A DNA stretch of 12,067 nt, taken from Steroidobacteraceae bacterium. GTDB lineage: Bacteria > Pseudomonadota > Gammaproteobacteria > Steroidobacterales > Steroidobacteraceae. Of this stretch, positions 6,921-12,067 are shown piece after piece (position 1 is the first letter of the stretch; every line of letters begins with the position of its first letter). Made by a program: the position numbers and the translations under genes. The stretch spans positions 1 to 12,067 of the forward strand of contig JAICKZ010000069.1 in NCBI GenBank assembly GCA_025927665.1. Reading direction: 5' to 3'. The notes under the pieces are model-generated. The model saw nothing but the letters and a program-made list of their open reading frames with translations, was not told where the DNA came from and searched no databases.

Positions 6921-7466
6921 CTATTGCTTAGCAGTTACTAAATGGAAGCGAACACTTACTTTGTCATCCAAAACATCATTCCATACTGGATCACCAATAC
7001 CAAAAGCAGCACGGGATATCACCAGCGTTCCGTCGAAGGCATTGACGCCTGCGGTATCTTGTACTGCCACAGGCACTGTAACGGTGATGGCTTTGCCCTT
7101 GACACTTAATGTGCCGGTAGCGGTGAAATGATTTTTTGCATCTGCCTTGATAGCAGTTGAGTGAAACGACGCGTTGGGAAATGTGGCACTATCAAACCAG
7201 GCTTTTTTTCGCACTTCTGCGTTGTATTCTTCGCCACCGACATCTAACGTGCCAGTTTCTACTTCAATAGTAGCGCTGGCTTTCGCCGCGTTGGTCGCAT
7301 CATAGACAATTCGACCTGTAAATTTTTTAAATGGTGCATCTACAGAAACACCTTCCTGTTTAAACGTGGCAATAATCGTGCTTTTAGTTGCATCAATATC
7401 ACCCGATGCGGCCATCACTATCGCGGGCAGCAACACCATTATCAAACCACGAATTACTTTAATCAT
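6921..7466 (-). CDS. YceI-family periplasmic protein (copy 2)
   Basis: This 181-residue YceI homologue is clearly different from its neighbour. A signal peptide ends VMA before ASGD. The mature part has IDATKSTIIATFKQEGVSVDAPFKKFTGRI, then VGGEEYNAEVRKKAWFDSATFPNASF, GTLSVKGKAITV and ISRAAFGIGDPVWNDVLDDKVSVRF. This is a recognisable YceI sub-branch usually found beside the other type. It lacks both the HMGG segment and the cysteine pair of copy 1, so the two probably bind different ligands or partners. The ATG at 7466 is preferred over the GTG at 7472 because AGGA lies 7 nt before it. That AGGA overlaps the TAG stop of the b561 gene, with only 9 nt between stop and start, which suggests translational coupling. 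Confidence 0.9.
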   Translation of the reverse strand: MIKVIRGLIMVLLPAIVMAASGDIDATKSTIIATFKQEGVSVDAPFKKFTGRIVYDATNAAKASATIEVETGTLDVGGEEYNAEVRKKAWFDSATFPNASFHSTAIKADAKNHFTATGTLSVKGKAITVTVPVAVQDTAGVNAFDGTLVISRAAFGIGDPVWNDVLDDKVSVRFHLVTAKQ

Positions 7467-7473
7467 ATGCACA

Positions 7474-7477
7474 TCCT
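7474..7477 (-). promoter_or_regulatory. Ribosome binding site of YceI copy 2, overlapping the b561 stop codon
   Basis: On the minus strand AGGA shares bases with the b561 TAG stop (7478-7476) and is 7 nt from the ATG at 7466. It is too close (1 nt) to the GTG at 7472, so it decides the start. Confidence 0.7.
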
Positions 7478-8060
7478 ACTTGAACCACATGCGTTGCAAC
7501 GTTACATCGCGGTCAATAAAGTGATGTTTCAATGCCGCTAGCGCATGCAACGACAGAACAATCAACAAACACCAACCGATAAACTCGTGACGCTCCATTA
7601 GTACATCAGCCACTTCCTTGTTCTTGGCAACAAAATTGGGCAGCGGAAATAGTCCCAAATACACCACCTGATAACCTGCTGCACTACTGTATGCCCAACC
7701 TGAAAGCGGCTGCAAAAACAACAATACATATAATGCAACATGCAGCGTGTTGGCCGCGATACGCTGCCATGCGGGCATGGGTAAAAAAGTGGGAGGCTTA
7801 TGTGTCAACCGCCATAGTAGTCGAATGATTGCCAGTAACAAAACCGTCACACCCACCCATTTATGCCAATTAAACATACGCAGCTTAAGAGGACTGACCT
7901 CAAGATCGGTCATGATCCAACCCAAGGTGAATGCACAGATGATTAGGGCTGCTATAACCCAGTGCAATGCGACTGCGGTCGGAGAGTAACGATTGATGCG
8001 GGCTGCCGACTCTGTAGGAACCATGCGTTTCTCAGACGTTAGAAATGGAACAGTCAGCAT
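7476..8060 (-). CDS. Cytochrome b561 (di-heme membrane quinol oxidoreductase)
   Basis: This is a 194-residue inner-membrane cytochrome of the bacterial b561 (CybB) family. Four hydrophobic helices lie at about residues 28-50, 66-86, 101-122 and 160-178. The candidate heme ligands are His33 (ALHW), His66 (NWHKW), His158 (MERHEFIG) and His172 (LSLHAL). The 14-residue spacing of the last pair matches E. coli CybB. His107 in helix three is an extra histidine. The family passes electrons between the quinone pool and periplasmic acceptors; E. coli CybB is reported as a superoxide:ubiquinone oxidoreductase. It heads an operon with two YceI genes, a frequent partnership. The ATG at 8060 has GGGA 7 nt upstream, but that site lies in a hairpin (8065-8081). 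The ATG at 8024 is a possible shorter start. Confidence 0.92.
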   Translation of the reverse strand: MLTVPFLTSEKRMVPTESAARINRYSPTAVALHWVIAALIICAFTLGWIMTDLEVSPLKLRMFNWHKWVGVTVLLLAIIRLLWRLTHKPPTFLPMPAWQRIAANTLHVALYVLLFLQPLSGWAYSSAAGYQVVYLGLFPLPNFVAKNKEVADVLMERHEFIGWCLLIVLSLHALAALKHHFIDRDVTLQRMWFK

Positions 8061-8064
8061 AAAT

Positions 8065-8081
8065 CAATCCCGATGGGATTG
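8065..8081 (-). promoter_or_regulatory. Hairpin covering the b561 ribosome binding site
   Basis: Perfect 7-bp arms (CAATCCC at 8065-8071, GGGATTG at 8075-8081) enclose a 3-nt loop. On the minus strand the arm nearest the gene contains the GGGA that would serve as Shine-Dalgarno for the ATG at 8060. It could block translation until melted, or act as a weak end signal for the pbpG transcript. No proper T-tract follows. Confidence 0.5.
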
Positions 8082-8108
8082 TCATCAAGTTCAATGCATC
8101 ATCAAGTT
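8082..8108. repeat. Exact 10-bp direct repeat between pbpG and the b561 gene
   Basis: TCATCAAGTT occurs at 8082-8091 and again at 8099-8108, 17 bp start to start, just upstream of the b561 hairpin. It could be a tandem protein-binding site or a chance duplication. Confidence 0.4.
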
Positions 8109-8117
8109 ACCGGTCGG

Positions 8118-9053
8118 TTACGGATCGGAAGAGGTCGCAACGAACGTTGCTCCGGATACAGCAAGAGAAGAATTCACCGCAGCCAATTTCATCGACGCGC
8201 GTAATTTTGCTTCCATCCACTTGCGAATGCGGCTGGCATCCGCAACCCGCGTGTACTTGCCCACTGAGTCAAGCAGTACTATGACAATGGATCGTCCAGC
8301 AATAATCGTCTTCAGTACCAGACATTTGCCGGCTTCAGCAATATAACCGGTTTTTTGCACTATGATGTTCCAGTCAGACTTCTTCACCAATAAATCGGTG
8401 TTATGAAATGTCATCCGCTGACGCCCCACTTGCACTGTGTGATACTCATCGGTGGAATATTCACTAATGACACTATTCTTTGAAGCCGCCATCACTAATT
8501 TGGACAGGTCCGATGGACTGGCAACATTGTCGCTAGATAATCCCGTGGGTTCAACGAAATGTGTGTGCACCATGCCCAGTTGTTTGGCTTTTAAATTCAT
8601 GGCTTTTACACATTCCACCACACCGCCGGGGTAATTGCGCGCCAATGCATGCGCAGCGCGATTTTCGGACGACATCAATGCCAGATGTAACAAGTCATCA
8701 CGTGTTAATTGGGTGCCTGCCTTCAATCGTGAGTGCGTATATTTTTCAAAGTCTCGATCCTCGTCTGTGATCTTGATCACTTCGTCACCAGGTTGATGAG
8801 CATCGAGTACTACCAGTGCAGTCATTAATTTACTGATAGAAGCGATTGGCACGGCGATATCAGATTCACGTGAATAAAGAACTTCTGCGCTTTGCTCGTC
8901 CAATACTAACGCCGAGCCGGACTTGATTCGTGGATCGGTGGCGGCAGAATGATCACCACCGCTGGCGTTGGCATTTAAAATCCACAGGCATGCGATAAGG
9001 CCCATCAATAAGTGGGAGTAGGTATTGAATAGATGGGCTGTGATGCGTTGCAT
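8118..9053 (-). CDS. pbpG: D-alanyl-D-alanine endopeptidase (PBP7)
   Basis: This is a low-molecular-mass penicillin-binding protein that cleaves D-Ala-meso-diaminopimelate cross-links in peptidoglycan in the periplasm. All three active-site motifs of the S11 peptidase family are present, numbered from the 9053 start: S72-I-S-K75 (PIASISKLMTA), S129-E-N131 (LMSSENRAA) and K234-T-G236 (QKTGY). Flanking segments such as YPGG, FVEPTGLS, NTDLLV, DWNI and GKYTRVADASR closely follow E. coli PbpG. The ATG at 9053 gives 311 residues, near the usual length, with a signal peptide ending ANA before SGG. The frame stays open through ATGs at 9080, 9083 and 9092 to a GTG at 9128. None has a clear ribosome site, so the start is uncertain. 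It lies 57 nt upstream of the b561 gene on the same strand. Confidence 0.95.
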   Translation of the reverse strand: MQRITAHLFNTYSHLLMGLIACLWILNANASGGDHSAATDPRIKSGSALVLDEQSAEVLYSRESDIAVPIASISKLMTALVVLDAHQPGDEVIKITDEDRDFEKYTHSRLKAGTQLTRDDLLHLALMSSENRAAHALARNYPGGVVECVKAMNLKAKQLGMVHTHFVEPTGLSSDNVASPSDLSKLVMAASKNSVISEYSTDEYHTVQVGRQRMTFHNTDLLVKKSDWNIIVQKTGYIAEAGKCLVLKTIIAGRSIVIVLLDSVGKYTRVADASRIRKWMEAKLRASMKLAAVNSSLAVSGATFVATSSDP

Positions 9054-9323
9054 GCGGAGCGACTTTAACAAAGTCAGCATCATATGTCGCATTAAACTGC
9101 TAATTAACTGAGTGCTTGCATGAAGCACGTCACATCACCATTGCTTGTAGACAACGTAAAAGTGTGTGCCCCAAGCTAAAAGAATAAAAACGTATGAATG
9201 AATCCACAATCCATTGACCGACTGACATCGATCGATTGATAAACGACAATCTACAAAACATAGGCATTCGGATGAGCGTTTAGCGGCATCATCATACTTG
9301 GACTGACTTATCTAGACAGCCCG
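9054..9323. other. Intergenic region upstream of pbpG
   Basis: This AT-rich stretch between the ApbE-type gene (stop at 9324) and pbpG must carry the pbpG promoter, but I could not identify convincing -35/-10 boxes. It contains a 10-bp palindrome, ATCGATCGAT at 9227-9236, and no clear terminator for the flavin transferase gene. Part of it (9054-9128) could be coding if pbpG starts further upstream. Confidence 0.5.
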
Positions 9324-10136
9324 CTATTCAGCAACCACAATACTTGCGTTAAATGTTTGGCACAACTGTTGATTACGATCAACGGAATTCCACATGACAC
9401 ACTTGGTCAACGCATCTGCCACTGCTGCACTGGGTGCGGACACTGCAACGTGGCAATACAAAGGTGATGTTTGCGAGTTACGAAGATAATAACCTTGATG
9501 TTCAGATGGCCTGTCGCGATTGATGTACTGACTCACTGCCAAAGCCTGATCTTGCAGCGACCATCGTAATATCTCATCACCCTTGTTGATGTATATTTCT
9601 TGTGCGATGCCAAACGCACGCACATCGCCCCCTGCATTCACCAAACCACCACAACATCCGGCCGCTTGCAGATGCTCAATGGCAAGGTCGATCGCAAATC
9701 CTTTTGCAATGCCACCCAGGTCCATCATCACGGGCGCATGACAGATCAATTGATGTTCCGGCAATAGTTCAACGTCATGCATCGTACCTTCATGCGTCGG
9801 CAGGCATGGATCAAACACTCCATCACTTGCATTGTGAATCTGCTTGATCAGTTGCAGTAATCTCCAGGTCATCGCATCTACATCAATTACGTGCGAAATA
9901 GATCGATTGATGCGCGACAGATCTATTCCATGCACAGGATGCATCAACATCTCGATGCGCTTTAATAATTGAAAAGCATCCTCTACTGCGCTTTTAACTT
10001 CAAAAGCGTTTTCATCAGAAGCTCCATGAGCTTCAATGATGCATAACGTACCCATTGACGGTCGTGCGCGCTGCACGGTAAACAGCGCGTTAGGATCGGG
10101 CATTTGTGAACAATTTTTGGTCAAAGTACTTGTCAT
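9324..10136 (-). CDS. apbE: FAD:protein FMN transferase, ApbE family, no visible signal peptide
   Basis: This enzyme uses FAD and Mg2+ to attach FMN covalently to a threonine or serine of target flavoproteins. With the 10136 start it has 270 residues. Family motifs appear in order: RPSMGT (25-30), LSRINR, DLGGIAKGFAID (139-150), NAGGDVRAFG (167-176) and ADALTK (240-245) with the metal-binding Asp241. It is short for the family: the segment between FDP and DLGG is compressed. Most ApbE proteins of Gram-negatives carry a Sec or lipoprotein signal, but neither start here gives one. The ATG at 10136 has AGGA 9 nt upstream. The ATG at 10196 adds 20 unconserved residues with no good ribosome site. 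It is divergent from a porin gene followed by an FMN-binding-like gene, its probable substrate. Confidence 0.9.
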   Translation of the reverse strand: MTSTLTKNCSQMPDPNALFTVQRARPSMGTLCIIEAHGASDENAFEVKSAVEDAFQLLKRIEMLMHPVHGIDLSRINRSISHVIDVDAMTWRLLQLIKQIHNASDGVFDPCLPTHEGTMHDVELLPEHQLICHAPVMMDLGGIAKGFAIDLAIEHLQAAGCCGGLVNAGGDVRAFGIAQEIYINKGDEILRWSLQDQALAVSQYINRDRPSEHQGYYLRNSQTSPLYCHVAVSAPSAAVADALTKCVMWNSVDRNQQLCQTFNASIVVAE

Positions 10137-10145
10137 TGGCGCAGA

Positions 10146-10149
10146 TCCT
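10146..10149 (-). promoter_or_regulatory. Ribosome binding site supporting the shorter ApbE start
   Basis: AGGA on the minus strand lies 9 nt before the ATG at 10136. The ATG at 10196 lacks a similar site. Confidence 0.5.
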
Positions 10150-10180
10150 ACATACAATTGCGAATCGTTCGCATTTAGAT

Positions 10181-10294
10181 TTAGTTTTGTAAACATATGA
10201 TGGACTCAAAAATCACAATCAATTTTTCCACCACGACACAACCATGGCGTTTCGCCAATCGGTCGACTGCGAGTGTGACTTCATTGACGCTCAT
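10181..10294 (-). CDS. Possible tiny protein overlapping the start region of apbE
   Basis: A 37-codon frame from the ATG at 10294 to the TAA at 10183-10181 begins MSVNEVTLAVDRLAKRHG and continues with a mixed hydrophobic part (VVVEKLIVIFESII). The same frame is open further upstream to a TGA, giving 17 more protein-like codons without a good start. AAAGAG lies 9 nt before the ATG. It overlaps the longer version of ApbE. I recognise no family, and an open frame this short can occur by chance. Confidence 0.25.
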   Translation of the reverse strand: MSVNEVTLAVDRLAKRHGCVVVEKLIVIFESIICLQN

Positions 10295-10451
10295 CGCGTG
10301 CAACTCTTTCGTTTCTAAATCTATTGCGCAACCGTAATACTCCTTTATTCAAGCGTCCATCGGCAATCTCTGCTTTTTATCTTGAGGATGTCGTGATTTT
10401 ATTGAACAACTTAGCCAATGGCCACCCAGCCTAATTACCGAGGATTGATAC

Positions 10452-11792
10452 ATGTCTGCTGCAACTCCTTTTTTCACTTCTGTCCCGCCTTTGTTCAAAC
10501 GCGTGATTGCACAGGCGGTGACATTGGCATTCATTAGCAGCCTTGCACCTAGTGTTGTTAGTGCGGCTACACAACAAGAACTTGAAACGCAACTACAATC
10601 AGTGGCACAGCAACTTGAAAGCTTAAAGGCAGAACTGGCAAAGCTTAAGGAAGCACAAGCGGCACAACAGCCAGCGCAGCAAGCGCCAAGCGCCAATGTG
10701 CAGACAACAAATACATCATCGAATATTGCATCGAGTGAATCATCCGCGCCTTTATCTTTTTTTGGTTACGGTGAATTGAATTACTCACGTCCGCGCGATA
10801 ACTCCGCTGATACCACTGCGGATCTCGCTCGTTTTGTACTGGGTGTTGGCTATCGCTTTGACGATCGCACTCGTTTTGTCAGTGAATTGGAATTGGAGCA
10901 TGCAGTTGCTTCATCCGATGATCCAGGTGAAATCGAAGTTGAACAGGCATACATTGAACGCGAACTTACCGACAACATTTATACGAAGGCCGGTTTGTTC
11001 TTGATCCCAATGGGCTTGCTCAATGAGAACCATGAACCCACGCGGTACTACGGCGTGTTCCGCAATTTTGTCGAAACCGCAATTATCCCGACCACCTGGC
11101 GTGAAGGCGGTGTTGCGATTCAAGGTAATACCAATAGTGGATTGCGTTGGGACGCAGGCGTTTCAACTGGATTCAATCTTTCGAAGTGGGATGCAACGTC
11201 AACAGAAGGGCGCGACTCACCACTAGGTTCCATTCATCAAGAATTGGCGCAGGCACAAAGCAAAGATCTTTCACTATTCGGTGCTTTGAACTATACCGGC
11301 GTACCAGGTTTACGTCTCGGTGCATCGATCTTTGGTGGAGGTGCATCGCAAGGTCAGGAAGGTTACGGTAATGCTCATGTAACCTTGTGGGAAGGACATG
11401 CACGTTGGACTCCCGGTGCATTTGATTTTGCTGCCTTGTATGCACATGGTCATCTCACTGGAACGCAACAAATCAACACCACATTGATCGGTAATCCTAC
11501 GCTGATTCCAGAAAATTTCTTTGGCTGGTATGTGCAAGGCGCGTATCACGTATTCGATCACGGCAGTTACGATCTTACTTCTTTTGTTCGCTATGAACGT
11601 TTCAATACGGCATCCAGTTTTGCCGAACTTCCCGCTGGATTAACTCCCGCTGTACTGCCTGATCAAAAAGTATGGACCACTGGATTTAATTACGGTATCG
11701 CGCCCGGCGTTGTACTTAAGGCAGATTACCTCTGGTTCCGTGACAGCCCGCTAAGTGATCGCTTTGATCTGGGCATTGGTTATCAATTCTAA
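10452..11792 (+). CDS. Outer-membrane porin with N-terminal coiled coil
   Basis: This 446-residue protein is predicted to be an outer-membrane beta-barrel channel. Residues 1-38 form a long signal peptide ending VVSA before ATQQ. Residues about 40-70 form a coiled coil (QELETQLQSVAQQLESLKAEL) rich in Q, L, E and K, followed by a low-complexity A/Q/P/S/T linker. The barrel starts near residue 98 (PLSFFGYGELNY) and shows alternating amphipathic strands. It ends in DLGIGYQF, with the terminal Phe recognised by the BAM complex. The segment with KAGLFLIPMGLLNENHEPTRYYG and the N-terminal coiled coil resemble phosphate-selective porin O/P-like and related proteins. Substrate specificity cannot be read from the sequence. 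The start is supported by GAGGA at 10440-10444, 7 nt upstream. The next gene starts 28 nt downstream, so the two are probably co-transcribed. Confidence 0.9.
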   Translation: MSAATPFFTSVPPLFKRVIAQAVTLAFISSLAPSVVSAATQQELETQLQSVAQQLESLKAELAKLKEAQAAQQPAQQAPSANVQTTNTSSNIASSESSAPLSFFGYGELNYSRPRDNSADTTADLARFVLGVGYRFDDRTRFVSELELEHAVASSDDPGEIEVEQAYIERELTDNIYTKAGLFLIPMGLLNENHEPTRYYGVFRNFVETAIIPTTWREGGVAIQGNTNSGLRWDAGVSTGFNLSKWDATSTEGRDSPLGSIHQELAQAQSKDLSLFGALNYTGVPGLRLGASIFGGGASQGQEGYGNAHVTLWEGHARWTPGAFDFAALYAHGHLTGTQQINTTLIGNPTLIPENFFGWYVQGAYHVFDHGSYDLTSFVRYERFNTASSFAELPAGLTPAVLPDQKVWTTGFNYGIAPGVVLKADYLWFRDSPLSDRFDLGIGYQF

Positions 11793-11820
11793 TTAACACT
11801 GACATGGCATACTGCGAATC

Positions 11821-12067
11821 ATGAAAGGTAAGAATAAATATGGGATGTACGGCGGAGCCACACTACTTACGATGTGTGCGCCTGCTGCTGTCATTGCCGC
11901 TAACTACATGACAGTTGAAGCGGCACAAAAGGCTGCATTCCAACAAGCTGATGTCTTCAAAGAAATTCAAGTCGAACTCACCACTCAACAACAACAAGCA
12001 ATACTATTGCTGGCAGGCCCTCAACCTAGGCATGGCAAATTGCAGGTCTTCCATGCATTGCAAGGGA
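11821..12067 (+). CDS. Exported FMN-binding-domain-like protein, 3'-truncated
   Basis: The frame is open from the ATG at 11821 to the window end (82 complete codons). Residues 1 to about 27 form a signal peptide (MKGKNKYG, then a hydrophobic core, ending VIAA before NYMTVE). The mature part starts NYMTVEAAQKAAFQQADVF, then an EIQVELTTQQQQAI segment and GKLQVFHALQG. This pattern, a TVEAAQ helix followed by a strand leading into a WxV/QVF-type segment, resembles the N-terminus of periplasmic FMN_bind proteins. The FMN-attachment motif of that family, an S/T-G-A-S/T sequence, would lie beyond the window, so it is not seen. Context supports the call, with a porin 28 nt upstream and an ApbE-type transferase divergent from it. 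There is no good Shine-Dalgarno before 11821, so coupling to the porin is possible. Confidence 0.6.
   Translation, partial: MKGKNKYGMYGGATLLTMCAPAAVIAANYMTVEAAQKAAFQQADVFKEIQVELTTQQQQAILLLAGPQPRHGKLQVFHALQG

Larger units (their letters stand above)
10137..10451. other. Divergent intergenic region between apbE and the porin gene
   Basis: This stretch must hold promoters for both divergent genes. I found no convincing -35/-10 pair on either strand. It contains the possible 37-codon frame on the minus strand (10181-10294) and, at its right end, the porin ribosome site GAGGA at 10440-10444. An AAAGGAG-like sequence on the minus strand near 10345 is not followed by a useful start codon. Confidence 0.5.

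Noticed and set aside
9227..9236. Palindrome ATCGATCGAT upstream of pbpG as an operator
   Set aside because: It is a simple alternating palindrome with no second copy nearby and no positioned promoter, so chance is likely.
10349..10696. Minus-strand open frame rich in Cys, Ala and Ser opposite the porin start
   Set aside because: The composition is the complement of the porin's coiled coil and low-complexity linker; it has no credible product.
1..12067. Mobile element, CRISPR array, toxin-antitoxin or phage-defence system
   Set aside because: No transposase, integrase, repeat array or known defence domain was seen on either strand. The genes are ordinary metabolic, redox and envelope families.

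Overview
The window looks like chromosomal DNA from a free-living Gram-negative proteobacterium, most likely a gammaproteobacterium. The evidence is a PBP7-type endopeptidase close to E. coli PbpG, a periplasmic YceI/cytochrome b561 set, an outer-membrane porin ending in phenylalanine, several Sec signal peptides, and moderate base composition with GAGG/AGGA-type ribosome sites. I see no rRNA, tRNA, CRISPR array, transposase or integrase. Both ends are cut inside genes.

Layout, plus strand first. Positions 2-382 hold the C-terminal receiver domain of a two-component protein, probably a hybrid histidine kinase. An aldo/keto reductase follows (416-1411) with a terminator-like hairpin. Next is a two-gene lysine-degradation unit: a saccharopine-dehydrogenase-family enzyme (1651-2745) and an alpha-aminoadipic semialdehyde dehydrogenase of the antiquitin/AmaB type (2844-4346). 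Then come a secreted DUF3617 protein (4405-5016) and a CBS-CBS-ACT (AcuB-like) regulator (5165-5857).

Minus strand, 9053 down to 5866: a D,D-endopeptidase (PbpG/PBP7), cytochrome b561, two different YceI proteins, a strong terminator, then a small c'-like monoheme protein that converges on the CBS gene. The b561 and YceI genes are tightly spaced and probably form one operon for electron transfer around the inner membrane and periplasm.

Right end: an ApbE-type flavin transferase (minus) is divergent from a porin (plus). The porin is followed at once by the start of an exported protein that looks like an FMN-binding-domain protein, cut by the window edge. Together these suggest an envelope flavoprotein system in which ApbE attaches FMN to the exported partner.

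Most genes belong to known families. The points most worth following are the ApbE/porin/FMN-binding-like cluster with its apparently leaderless ApbE, the b561-YceI-YceI-cytochrome c'-like set, a hairpin over the b561 ribosome site, and the compact two-gene route from lysine or saccharopine to 2-aminoadipate.
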